A DNA stretch of 21,743 nucleotides from Candidatus Zixiibacteriota bacterium. Its GTDB lineage: Bacteria > Zixibacteria > MSB-5A5 > SM1-73. This document shows, in pieces, positions 1-7,746 of this stretch; within the stretch, counting starts at the first letter, position 1, and the number at the start of each line of letters is the position of its first letter. The position numbers and the translations under genes were made by a program. The notes beneath the pieces were generated by a model, which was not told where the DNA came from, did not search any database, and saw only the letters and a program-made list of their open reading frames with translations. The DNA lies in the NCBI GenBank assembly GCA_020341875.1, contig CP070839.1, positions 1,880,313-1,902,055 of the forward strand, written 5' to 3'.

Positions 1-409
1 GGGGTTCGAAATCGAGTTTGGGGTGCTCTCCCCAACTCCTGATCTCGACATTGGAATCCTCATCCATCCCCACCGGCACCGATTCATGCGGCACGTTAGG
101 AATGGTCAAGAGAAGACCGTTGATCTTCTCCTCTGATTCCCTCAACTCCTGGTCTAAGGCGCCGATCTGGTCAGACACTTTGCGCATGTCGGCGATTTCT
201 TGGCCGGCATCTTTCTTCTCCTTCTTCATCCGGGCGATTCTTTCCGAGACCACGTTCCTTTGGTGTTTCAGTTCATCCGCCTGCTGAAGGAGACTTCGTC
301 TCTCCTGATCCAGATTCAGAAGGAGATCCAGGTCAGCCTTCTCACCTTTGTTTTTTGCTGCCTGCCTGACAATATCCGCATTCTCTCTGATGAACTTCAG
401 ATCCAGCAT
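1..409 (-). CDS. serS: seryl-tRNA synthetase, N-terminal part (cut by window edge)
   Basis: Cytoplasmic class II aminoacyl-tRNA synthetase that charges tRNA-Ser. The ATG at 409 opens a frame that stays open to base 1 (136 codons), starting MLDLKFIREN, the usual SerRS opening. Residues about 30-100 are heptad-like and charged, matching the long antiparallel coiled-coil arm that grips the tRNA-Ser variable arm. Then comes IPNVPHESVPVG followed by EIRSWGEHPKLDFEP, the conserved junction into the catalytic domain. Class II motifs 1-3 lie outside the window. A purine-rich AGAGGAT precedes the ATG. The gene begins 26 bases after the stop of the PGT fusion, so it may be co-transcribed with the polysaccharide operon or have a promoter inside that gene. 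Identity is firm; completeness cannot be judged. Confidence 0.93.
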   Translation of the reverse strand, partial: MLDLKFIRENADIVRQAAKNKGEKADLDLLLNLDQERRSLLQQADELKHQRNVVSERIARMKKEKKDAGQEIADMRKVSDQIGALDQELRESEEKINGLLLTIPNVPHESVPVGMDEDSNVEIRSWGEHPKLDFEP

Positions 410-435
410 AATTTTATCCTCTTCAGTTTCGTGGA

Positions 436-2826
436 CTACCTTCTAAAAACGGATATGACTCCACCGATGAGTATCCTCAGATCAAGCAGCAGAGACATGT
501 TCTCCACATAGAACAGATCGTCTTGGAGGTGATCCCTGGCTGCTTCGGTATAGCTTTTGAATCTCCCTCTTATTTTGGCCAGGCTGAAAAGGCCGGGCTT
601 GACATTTAGTCTTTTCGGCAAAAGCGGGAGGTCGGTTGACAACTTCCTGAACGTCTCCGGGGATAGGGGCTCCGGGCCGATTAAGCTCATCCCCCCTCTT
701 AGAACATTAACCAGAAGGGGAACTTTCTCCAGGCCGGTACGTCTCAAGATTCTTCCCAGCCGACGGGAAGGCGTCTTCTCGGGCTGGGTTGCATTTTCGG
801 CTCCCACCTCTTCTGAGACCCGGAACTTATAAAGTCTGATTTCTCTACCTGACTTCCCCAGGTGCGTCTGCCTGACAAAGGCACTGGCGTTGAGGGTTAG
901 TCTGATCAGAAGGCCGATCAGTATCCACAGGGGCAGAAAGGCCACCAGGATGGCCAGGGAGATGGTGCCATCGAAGAGCCTTTTCAGCAACCATTCCCAG
1001 CTTCTCATATGGCTGGGGAAAATCCTTAAAAGAAGCCTCAAGCGGAGGGGCACGGTCTGATAACCTTTCATCAGATCGCCGGAATCCGAGGCGATCTTGA
1101 ATGACACTTCCAGATTGGGCACGGAATTCATGACCTCCTCCAGCGATCCCTTCCAGTCGGGCTCGACCGCGATCAGGATGTCCTGGACTCCCTTCTCTCT
1201 GACCAGCTCATCCAAATCTTGAATTCCTCCCAGGATCCGTCCCGGCAACCCCTCGACAGAATCAGACGGATTGGGTCCGCTGTGCGCCGTCTCTTCCCGG
1301 ACAAATCCGATCACCCGGTAACCATATTCAGGAATGGCGGAAAGGTCCTCGAACAGGCGTCTGGCGCTATGTCCGGTTCCCACGATTATTCCCTTGCGAA
1401 GGGAGGCCCCCAGGAAGTTATACCTTCTGACCAGATGGGTAATCAGGTCCCGCCCAAGGCCCAGAGCGATTATCAGGCTGAGACCGTAGATTAAGAGCAG
1501 AATCCAGGACTTGATCTGCAGGTAAGACGGATCAAAAGTCAGAATCAAGAATACGATGATACCCACTGCGTTCGCCTTAACTATCCCTTTCCACGCGTCC
1601 CTGTGTCGCGAGTCTCCCGGGATCTCGTAAAGACCCATGATCGCGAACAGGTTCAGCCAAAAGATGGTGATCCAGACGGCCGGAGCGACATATTCGGATA
1701 AAGGGATGTTCCACTGACGGCCAAACAGCCCTGACTGGAATTTCACCCAGAAGAAAAGCAGAAATACCAGGTTGATCATGACCGTATCGCTCAGTATCAA
1801 AAAGAGCTTCTCCCGGATGTTGACGAAATTTCTCTGCAGGTGAACGCCGAAGATGACTAAGGTTAGCCAGACGAAAACGGCGATGAGCATCTTCACCGGA
1901 GAGTCGAAGAAAAAGTAAACAAAGATCGCCAAGCTTCCCAGAAGGAAGCAAATAAGATAAATCCACAAAACCACCTTCTTGTTTTGCATACCCAGACTGG
2001 CGATCCTTCGGGGGGAATTATTGTAGTCGCCCACGTATACCTTTCTCCCTTCTCGGAGCCGGACCAAGGTCACGAAGGAGATGTCGAATATGGGGTAGCT
2101 TAAGATCAGGATGGGGACCAAGAGGGAGGAGTACGACGGATTTTCCCGGGCAAATAGAATCCCCAGACAGGCCAGGATGAATCCGTTGAACATGCTGCCC
2201 GCATCGCCCAAGAAGATCTTAGCCGGGGACCAGTTATAGCGGAGAAAGCCCAAGAGCCCGCCCATCAAGGCCAAAGCCACAAACGCGCTGGTCACTTGGT
2301 GGCTGAAGATGGCGATGGCCAGAAATGCGGATGCGGATATGAAGGAAATCCCCGCGCACAGACCATCCATGGCGTCTAAGAAATTAACCGCGTTCATCAG
2401 GCCCACTATCCAGAAGGCCAGTATCAATGTGTCCCAGTTGGACCCGGTGAGAATCCTGGCATTATGGCTAAGGGCCAGAAACACCAGAGCTACGATAGCC
2501 TGCCCCAGCAGTTTATGGCTCGGAGACAGACCGCGCTTGTCGTCAACCAGACCCAGACAGACCACCAGTGTGCCCCCGACAAAAACTCCCAGCAGATCTG
2601 AGCTAAAGGGAAGATCAAAAAAACCTAAGGTCAGAGTAAGCGCGGCTGAAAAACCTATGAAGACGGCCAGACCGCCCAATAGAGGGGTGGGGCTGGTATG
2701 CACTTTCAGAGCGGAAGGATAGTCCATGTAATCGAACATTCTGGCCCATCTGATTAAAGCAGGGATTATTGCCAAGCACACCACGAAGGAACTCAAAAGA
2801 GCAATGAGATGACTGGTAATGGACAA
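436..2826 (-). CDS. fusion of a WecA/MraY-like polytopic PGT and a WbaP-like monotopic PGT
   Basis: Predicted inner-membrane protein of 796 residues that would start glycan assembly by moving a sugar phosphate from a UDP-sugar to undecaprenyl phosphate. Residues 1-330 are polytopic WecA/MraY-like: LVDDKRG (D95, D96), NAVNFLDAMDG (D151, D154) and FLGDAGS (D208) are all present, but the HxxHR motif of relatives reads NSPRR near 270-274. Residues 340-470 hold further membrane segments; 478-600 form a nucleotide-binding-like domain (VGTGHSA, 482-488). Residues 612-796 are a bacterial sugar transferase (KRLFDG 615-620). There the expected LDELPQ reads LEKVPL (E700, K701), the PRP after MSLxG reads PEP, and QxRxG reads QTHLG. 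Either half alone would be a normal-length enzyme. Start is TTG at 2826 with AAGGGGA upstream; the next ATG (2739) would remove the first membrane segment. The C-terminal half may be inactive. Confidence 0.88.
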   Translation of the reverse strand: MSITSHLIALLSSFVVCLAIIPALIRWARMFDYMDYPSALKVHTSPTPLLGGLAVFIGFSAALTLTLGFFDLPFSSDLLGVFVGGTLVVCLGLVDDKRGLSPSHKLLGQAIVALVFLALSHNARILTGSNWDTLILAFWIVGLMNAVNFLDAMDGLCAGISFISASAFLAIAIFSHQVTSAFVALALMGGLLGFLRYNWSPAKIFLGDAGSMFNGFILACLGILFARENPSYSSLLVPILILSYPIFDISFVTLVRLREGRKVYVGDYNNSPRRIASLGMQNKKVVLWIYLICFLLGSLAIFVYFFFDSPVKMLIAVFVWLTLVIFGVHLQRNFVNIREKLFLILSDTVMINLVFLLFFWVKFQSGLFGRQWNIPLSEYVAPAVWITIFWLNLFAIMGLYEIPGDSRHRDAWKGIVKANAVGIIVFLILTFDPSYLQIKSWILLLIYGLSLIIALGLGRDLITHLVRRYNFLGASLRKGIIVGTGHSARRLFEDLSAIPEYGYRVIGFVREETAHSGPNPSDSVEGLPGRILGGIQDLDELVREKGVQDILIAVEPDWKGSLEEVMNSVPNLEVSFKIASDSGDLMKGYQTVPLRLRLLLRIFPSHMRSWEWLLKRLFDGTISLAILVAFLPLWILIGLLIRLTLNASAFVRQTHLGKSGREIRLYKFRVSEEVGAENATQPEKTPSRRLGRILRRTGLEKVPLLVNVLRGGMSLIGPEPLSPETFRKLSTDLPLLPKRLNVKPGLFSLAKIRGRFKSYTEAARDHLQDDLFYVENMSLLLDLRILIGGVISVFRR

Positions 2827-2847
2827 CGGTGATTCCCCTTCTGTCTT

Positions 2848-2880
2848 AAAAAAAGATGAACTTTGTTACCTGCCCAAAGT
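2848..2880 (-). terminator. weak terminator-like hairpin in the leader of the PGT fusion
   Basis: Read on the minus strand, ACTTTG (2880-2875) and CAAAGT (2865-2860) form a 6-bp AT-rich stem with a 9-base loop. Five bases later come seven T (2854-2848). The stem is weak and the spacer long, so termination would be poor; it might act as a pause or attenuator 20 bases before the TTG start. Low confidence. Confidence 0.25.
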
Positions 2881-2929
2881 AATCTTCTCAAAGTCACTCT
2901 TGGTCAGGGACAGCAAATCGTACCGCTGA

Positions 2930-2947
2930 GGGCAAATCGTTTTGCCC
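2930..2947. repeat. 7-bp perfect inverted repeat
   Basis: GGGCAAA (2930-2936) and TTTGCCC (2941-2947) flank a four-base loop in the 201-bp gap between the GT9 gene and the PGT fusion. No T-run follows on either strand, so it is not a classic terminator. It could be an operator or an RNA hairpin. Confidence 0.4.
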
Positions 2948-2975
2948 AGGTTTCAACACAATTCAAGCCATCCCT

Positions 2976-3004
2976 CCGTCGGTAAAACTCTGTCAGACCG
3001 ACGG
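2976..3004. repeat. 8-bp perfect stem-loop after the GT9 gene
   Basis: CCGTCGGT (2976-2983) and ACCGACGG (2997-3004) form an 8-bp stem with a 13-base loop. It lies 24 bases past the stop of the GT9 gene in the direction of transcription. No T-run follows on the minus strand, so it may be a Rho-type or processing hairpin, an RNA 3'-end stabiliser or a protein site. It is the most stable of three hairpins in this 201-bp gap, which is otherwise without a gene. Confidence 0.45.
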
Positions 3005-3027
3005 CGATTGAATCAGACTAAAGCAGA

Positions 3028-4182
3028 CTATCGTCTGAGAATTTGCAGCACTGCCTGTTTGACATCTTCGACCGTGATTTTTTCCATGCAAATAGGATCT
3101 TTGCATTTTGAAACCTGCCCCAAATATTGTTTGGTGCAAGGGCTGCAGTGCAGTCCCTTATAAATCGCCACGTGTCCATTGCCGTAAGGTCCCCACTTTA
3201 AAGGAGTGTTTGGACCGAATAGTCCAATTACCCTGGTTCTCATGGCGGCGGCAATATGGAGTGGACCGGTATCAACGCTGATGAAAAGCCTGCATCTTCT
3301 GGCAATCTCAGCAAGCTGTTTCAGATTCGTTTTTCCTGCGGCTATAATCGGGCTTGAAGTCATGAACGAAACGGTTCTGTTTATTAGCTGCACCTCTGAA
3401 GGTGCACCCGTCAATATCACTTTGGCATCCTGCTCCTTAATCAACCAATCAGCCACTGAGGCGAATTTCTCGGAAGCCCACCGTCTGGAGATGGCACTGG
3501 AACTCGTGCCCGGATGAATTCCTACTAGGAAATCCTTTTCAGTTACCCTCTCGTTCATCAGAAACCTGCTCACCTGTTCCCTATCTTCGGGGGAAACCCA
3601 TACCTCCGCCAAATCCTTTTCTGACGTATCTGCCCCAATCTGTCGTGCGGCTTCCAGAAAGGCCTCCACCTCATGTGCATCCATCAAATAGGGGACTCTG
3701 ATTCTACACAAGTCCCGTCTTCCTTGTCCCGGAAGATCAAAGCCAACTCTGTTTCTTATTCCAGCCAGATAGGAGATAAGGGTGGTAATCCGATAATAAT
3801 GGTCTAATTCGATCACTAGGTCGAATCTTCGCTTCCTGATTTCCCGGATTATTCTAAACAGCCCGCCCGCCCCTCGATCTTTATTCAGAACATCGTAGTA
3901 GACCACCTCATCCAGAAAAGAGCACCCTTCCACCACTTCTCTAACCCTGGGGGTCACTAACATAGCTATGTGGCTGGAGGGGAAACTTTTTCTAAGGGCC
4001 CTGAGGGTCGGAAGACAAACCACCAAGTCTCCGATCGCGACCAACTTCATTACCAGGATTCGTCGACCAGTTAAAGCAGCTTCATCTTTTCTAAAGACGA
4101 ATTGATCAAATGCTGCCAACAGGTAGCAGATGGGCGTTCCCAAAAACTTATCTATTTTCTTCAATAATTCTACTTTTTCCAT
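3028..4182 (-). CDS. GT9 (heptosyltransferase-like) glycosyltransferase
   Basis: Predicted cytoplasmic or membrane-associated GT-B enzyme of 384 residues from the ADP-heptose:LPS heptosyltransferase family (GT9), adding a sugar to the lipid-linked unit. Visible marks: MKLVAIGDLVVCLPTLRALR (45-64, N-terminal Rossmann domain with the family Asp at 52), GIHPGTSS (221-228), DTGPLHIAAA (304-313) and LFGPNTPLKWGP (321-332). The C-terminal tail has cysteines 346, 349, 360 and 365 in the spaced pattern common in GT9 proteins. The extra N-terminal 40 residues carry a hydrophobic stretch that may touch the membrane. ATG at 4182, 11 bases after the GT4 stop, with no clear ribosome site of its own, which suggests translational coupling. 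Donor unknown; heptose is only a family-level guess. Confidence 0.88.
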   Translation of the reverse strand: MEKVELLKKIDKFLGTPICYLLAAFDQFVFRKDEAALTGRRILVMKLVAIGDLVVCLPTLRALRKSFPSSHIAMLVTPRVREVVEGCSFLDEVVYYDVLNKDRGAGGLFRIIREIRKRRFDLVIELDHYYRITTLISYLAGIRNRVGFDLPGQGRRDLCRIRVPYLMDAHEVEAFLEAARQIGADTSEKDLAEVWVSPEDREQVSRFLMNERVTEKDFLVGIHPGTSSSAISRRWASEKFASVADWLIKEQDAKVILTGAPSEVQLINRTVSFMTSSPIIAAGKTNLKQLAEIARRCRLFISVDTGPLHIAAAMRTRVIGLFGPNTPLKWGPYGNGHVAIYKGLHCSPCTKQYLGQVSKCKDPICMEKITVEDVKQAVLQILRR

Positions 4183-4193
4183 AGTGTCACGGA

Positions 4194-5336
4194 TTAGAGT
4201 CCGTACTTTTTGCCTGTTCGCTTGTATACTTCAAGAGTCTCTTTGGCGGTTTTCCTCCAAGAAAACAGTTTGACCCTATCGTGGCCCCTTCTTACTAGCT
4301 CCCGTCTTAATTTCTCTTCAGACAAAAGCGTCTTGATGGCCCCGAAGATTTGCTCCTCTTTTTTCGGATCCACCAATAATGCGGCATCTCCCACAACCTC
4401 AGGCAGGGAGCCTGCGTCTGAAGTGACAACCGGAGTGCCGCAAGCCATCGCCTCCAGTGGAGGAAGTCCAAAGCCCTCGTATAAAGAGGGAAAGACGAAG
4501 ATGTCTGCCGCATTCATTAACGCAATCACTTCCTCATCGGTAAGATAACCGGTGAAAACCACGCTATCCTCCAGTTGCAGGTCCTTCGTCAGTCTCTTTA
4601 GATCACCTATGTTTCTTGACTCCCCACCTCCTATCACTAATTGGCAGGAGAGTTCCTTCTCCTTTTTGAGGAGCTCAAAAGCTTTGATTAATCGAGGCAG
4701 GTTCTTATAAGGTCGAGTATTCCCAACATAAAGGAGGATTTTCTTGGTTAAGCCAAATTTGCTTCGAACATTCCTCATCGGTCTTCGGTCGGCCATCTTT
4801 CTGAAGGCAGGATCCACCGCCTCACCAATCACCGTGATTTTTCCTTCACATCCAGGCTTCCACCGGATCAACTCTTCCCTCACCACCTGAGAGACCGTGA
4901 TGACTCCTTCGGAGCAAATAAGCGACGACCGAATAAACGCGTGGCAAAAGAGCTTCGCATAAAGTCTGACGGGGAGAGAACGCCCTTGAAAGAAGTTCGG
5001 AAATGTCAGAGCCATCAGGTCATGAACGGTTATTATGTTCGCGAAATTTCCAAGCAACGGTGCCAGGAAATGTAAGGAATGAAAAACGCTGATTCTTTCT
5101 CTTCTCAGCAAAGTCTGTAGCCATGCTACAGTTCTCAAGGATAGGGCAGGGTAGTCCACCCAGATCGTTTTGAAATTGTCTGATTCTGTGATCCTTTCCG
5201 AGAGACTACTGTCCTGAAGGATAAGATATTGATTCTCCCGATCCAAGGCGGCCAAACTCTGAACCAGATTTATCGCATATCTCCCTGGTCCTGACAATGG
5301 TTTCCGTGCCATTCTGGCATCAATAGCTATACGCAT
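4194..5336 (-). CDS. GT4 glycosyltransferase (mannosyltransferase-like)
   Basis: GT-B retaining glycosyltransferase of 380 residues, predicted to extend the undecaprenyl-linked repeat unit on the cytoplasmic face. It opens MRIAIDARMA and has SGPGRY (the glycine-rich acceptor loop), TVHDLMAL near 103-110, YVGNTRPYKNL (204-214), and the EGFGLPPLEAMACGTPVV block (287-304) with the two Glu of the E-x7-E motif (287 and 295). It closes with a typical GT4 helix. The reading frame extends 11 codons upstream to a TTG (5369), but the ATG at 5336 fits the family N-terminus and starts 4 bases after the GT2 stop, so it was chosen; neither start has a strong ribosome site. The best family resemblance is to WbaZ/MtfB-type mannosyltransferases, but substrate is not proven. 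Confidence 0.9.
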   Translation of the reverse strand: MRIAIDARMARKPLSGPGRYAINLVQSLAALDRENQYLILQDSSLSERITESDNFKTIWVDYPALSLRTVAWLQTLLRRERISVFHSLHFLAPLLGNFANIITVHDLMALTFPNFFQGRSLPVRLYAKLFCHAFIRSSLICSEGVITVSQVVREELIRWKPGCEGKITVIGEAVDPAFRKMADRRPMRNVRSKFGLTKKILLYVGNTRPYKNLPRLIKAFELLKKEKELSCQLVIGGGESRNIGDLKRLTKDLQLEDSVVFTGYLTDEEVIALMNAADIFVFPSLYEGFGLPPLEAMACGTPVVTSDAGSLPEVVGDAALLVDPKKEEQIFGAIKTLLSEEKLRRELVRRGHDRVKLFSWRKTAKETLEVYKRTGKKYGL

Positions 5337-5340
5337 GGGC

Positions 5341-6285
5341 TTATTTGAGGATCGATTCAGAATAATCAAAATTTGAAAGCAAAAGCTTTACGTAGCCAAA
5401 TAACTTTTCTTTTGCAAAGGTCCTCTTGGTCGAGCTGAAAAGATAGACCGCCGACCAAGTCATCAATCGGAGAGAAATCGCGCAGAATTGCATCAATCTA
5501 AGCAGCGCCACTTTATGTTGAGGAAAGAACTTTTTGAAAAAAAGAAAATCGCTTTTGAAGGTGTGAAAGGTGGTCTTTCTGACATTCTGGAGGCTGCTTT
5601 GCTGATGATAATGTATAACTTCAGTATCCGGGATCGGGTATACTTCCCAGCCTCCTTGTCTTGCTCGATAACACAGATCTAATTCTTCCGCATACATGAA
5701 GTACCGCTCGTCAAATAAGCCGATTTGCTCCACCGCTTCCTTCCGCAACACCATGGCCGCTCCCAAAACGCGATCGACAGGCCTGGCAATGTTATCATCT
5801 GGATACTCCCAAAAGAATTCTTGGGTCAATCGACTTCTCGGAAGAATGCGGAAAAGCGAAAGCATTCTGCTGAAGTAACTGAGCAGGGTCGGAAATTTGT
5901 AGAAACAGCTTTGTGGCTTACCTCTCCGGGAGTAGATGTGACATCCCCCAATTCCCACTTTAGGATTCGACTCCATGAAATCAATTATATTCGCAAGTGT
6001 GTTGTCCTCAATAAGAGTATCAGGATTTAGAATAAAAACGTATTTCCCTTCGGCGATCCTTATCCCTTGATTGCATGCCTTGGCAAAGCCAAGATTCTCC
6101 TGGTTTTTAATCAAAGTCACCTGAGGATACTCCTTTTCCAGCATGTGAATGCTGCCATCCCGGGAGTTGTTATCTATCACAATGATCTCGAACTCCGCTG
6201 CTTGAGTACTTCTCAGTAAGGATTGAAGGCATCTATCCAACAGATCTTTGGTTTTGTAGTTGACTATGATGACTGATAAGTCCAT
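5341..6285 (-). CDS. GT2 glycosyltransferase (rhamnosyltransferase-like)
   Basis: GT-A inverting glycosyltransferase of 314 residues. N-terminal SVIIVNYKTKDLL, VIDNNSRDGS (nucleotide-binding Asp), ENLGFAKACNQGI, then LNPDT in the metal-binding DxD position (86-90), GAAMVLRKEA, and FDERYFMYAEELDLCYR (about 191-207) with the acidic catalytic-base region. HYHQQSS follows as in WbbL-type rhamnosyltransferases. A hydrophobic stretch near 260-286 may anchor it to the membrane. The ATG at 6285 has GGAAGG seven to eight bases upstream; a TTG one codon earlier is less likely. It begins 18 bases after the Wzy-like gene stop and abuts the GT4 gene. Family firm, sugar inferred only by resemblance. Confidence 0.9.
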   Translation of the reverse strand: MDLSVIIVNYKTKDLLDRCLQSLLRSTQAAEFEIIVIDNNSRDGSIHMLEKEYPQVTLIKNQENLGFAKACNQGIRIAEGKYVFILNPDTLIEDNTLANIIDFMESNPKVGIGGCHIYSRRGKPQSCFYKFPTLLSYFSRMLSLFRILPRSRLTQEFFWEYPDDNIARPVDRVLGAAMVLRKEAVEQIGLFDERYFMYAEELDLCYRARQGGWEVYPIPDTEVIHYHQQSSLQNVRKTTFHTFKSDFLFFKKFFPQHKVALLRLMQFCAISLRLMTWSAVYLFSSTKRTFAKEKLFGYVKLLLSNFDYSESILK

Positions 6286-6303
6286 CAAATGACCTTCCGT
6301 TCT

Positions 6304-7746
6304 CTATTCCTCCTGACGCTCGACAACATTTCCGGAGACAAAGGATAGTCCTAAGAAAACAATGAAGAATTGGAAAGTGTAGTTCTGATAGAAGATGTTG
6401 GCCCCCAAGAGAGCTATGAATCCTGCCAGCAACCCGCTTCCTAGCACCTCCGAGTCGTAACCTCTGGTGTTCTTCTTGAAATACAATATCTGCTTTAGGA
6501 CGAGATAAAAAAGAACCAGATATAATACGAAACCTACTATCCCAACCTCTGACAGAATTTGAAGATAGGCCGAATGAGCATTCCAATGCTCGTGCCCGGG
6601 CTTGTAATATCTCCCGTAGTATTCGCCCCAGTTGCCTATTCCCACGCCAAAAATCGGATTTCGGTAAAACATCGAGATCGCGGACTGCGCTACGAACCGG
6701 TGAATTTCAAGGGACCTATCCTCAACCAGTCTTCCCTCCACCGAGCGCGAAACAAATTCGGAAAGGGGAGCTACGGCCAAAAGGAGGAGAAGGAGAGGAA
6801 GGAGAATATACTTCACGTTTCCGTACCTGAAGATATGTCTACGTTTGTCCACCAAAACCACGGTTAGACCGAAAAGCAAACCTACCCAGCCGCTGCGCGA
6901 TAACGTAAGAATCAACGTCGAACCCACTATCAGACTCCCCACCGCAAAGAGGAGAAATCTCCTGCGCATCCGGATAGACAGAAAATAGATTGCGGCCGCA
7001 AGAAAAAAAGGAAATACGGTGTTCAAGAAGCCCGCGAAGTTGTTGGTGTCCGTGAACATGGAACGGATTCTGAACCCAACCATGCCAGCCAAATTGAATT
7101 CCGTGTGTCCCATTGGCATTAGTTCAAAGCTAGGAAAGAGAAGGGCGTCCAGGTCCAGGCCGTACAAATTTCCTATCAGCTGGGCCAGGCCGAACAGACA
7201 AAGCAGGGACCCGGCTATCATCCAATGCCCTATGTATTTTCTCAGCCGTGTTACGTCCGTGGTCAGCTGAACAACAATGAAAAAGAGCATGAATAGGGTC
7301 ATGTTCAGAACGGTGACCCTGAAGCTTTTCAGGAAGCTGAGAGCGTTTACCGATGAAAACAGGAAAGCACCAGTCATCATGCAGAACAATAGCAAGATCT
7401 GCTTTGTCCGCCGGTTGACCCGAAAACCCACCAATGAATGTCTGATCAACATGAGATAAAAACAGAACAGTGACACGACGATGATTGGCCGCAGGGTAAA
7501 CCACACTTTCCAATTCCATCTCTCCAGGGGCACTGCATAGATGATCAGAAGCATGAAAAAAGTGGCAAAACTCAGCTTGGGGCGGAAGACTAAGGCCGAG
7601 GTCGCGGCCAAAAGGAATATGAGAAGAAGTATATTCCACTTAAAGGGCAAACCCAGCACGGCAATTACACAGACCGCATGGACTGCGATGAGGCCGATGA
7701 CTGTATGCTTTATGCTCTCTCTTTTGTCATCCGACCAGTCCGGCAT
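6304..7746 (-). CDS. O-antigen polymerase/ligase family membrane protein (probable Wzy)
   Basis: Integral inner-membrane protein of 480 residues with about ten to twelve hydrophobic segments and the Wzy_C/O-antigen-ligase domain. A segment reading TLSRSGWVGLLFGL (about 283-296) leads into a large periplasmic loop containing FGVGIGNWGEYYGRYY and WNAHSAYLQILSEVGIVGF, the family signature with its conserved His. In a cluster with Wzx and a Wzz-like protein the simplest role is Wzy, which joins repeat units in the periplasm. WaaL-type ligases share the same domain and cannot be excluded by sequence reading. It is the only gene of this type here, so either polymerase or ligase is encoded elsewhere. 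ATG at 7746 overlaps the upstream GT2 gene by 20 bases. Confidence 0.87.
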   Translation of the reverse strand: MPDWSDDKRESIKHTVIGLIAVHAVCVIAVLGLPFKWNILLLIFLLAATSALVFRPKLSFATFFMLLIIYAVPLERWNWKVWFTLRPIIVVSLFCFYLMLIRHSLVGFRVNRRTKQILLLFCMMTGAFLFSSVNALSFLKSFRVTVLNMTLFMLFFIVVQLTTDVTRLRKYIGHWMIAGSLLCLFGLAQLIGNLYGLDLDALLFPSFELMPMGHTEFNLAGMVGFRIRSMFTDTNNFAGFLNTVFPFFLAAAIYFLSIRMRRRFLLFAVGSLIVGSTLILTLSRSGWVGLLFGLTVVLVDKRRHIFRYGNVKYILLPLLLLLLAVAPLSEFVSRSVEGRLVEDRSLEIHRFVAQSAISMFYRNPIFGVGIGNWGEYYGRYYKPGHEHWNAHSAYLQILSEVGIVGFVLYLVLFYLVLKQILYFKKNTRGYDSEVLGSGLLAGFIALLGANIFYQNYTFQFFIVFLGLSFVSGNVVERQEE

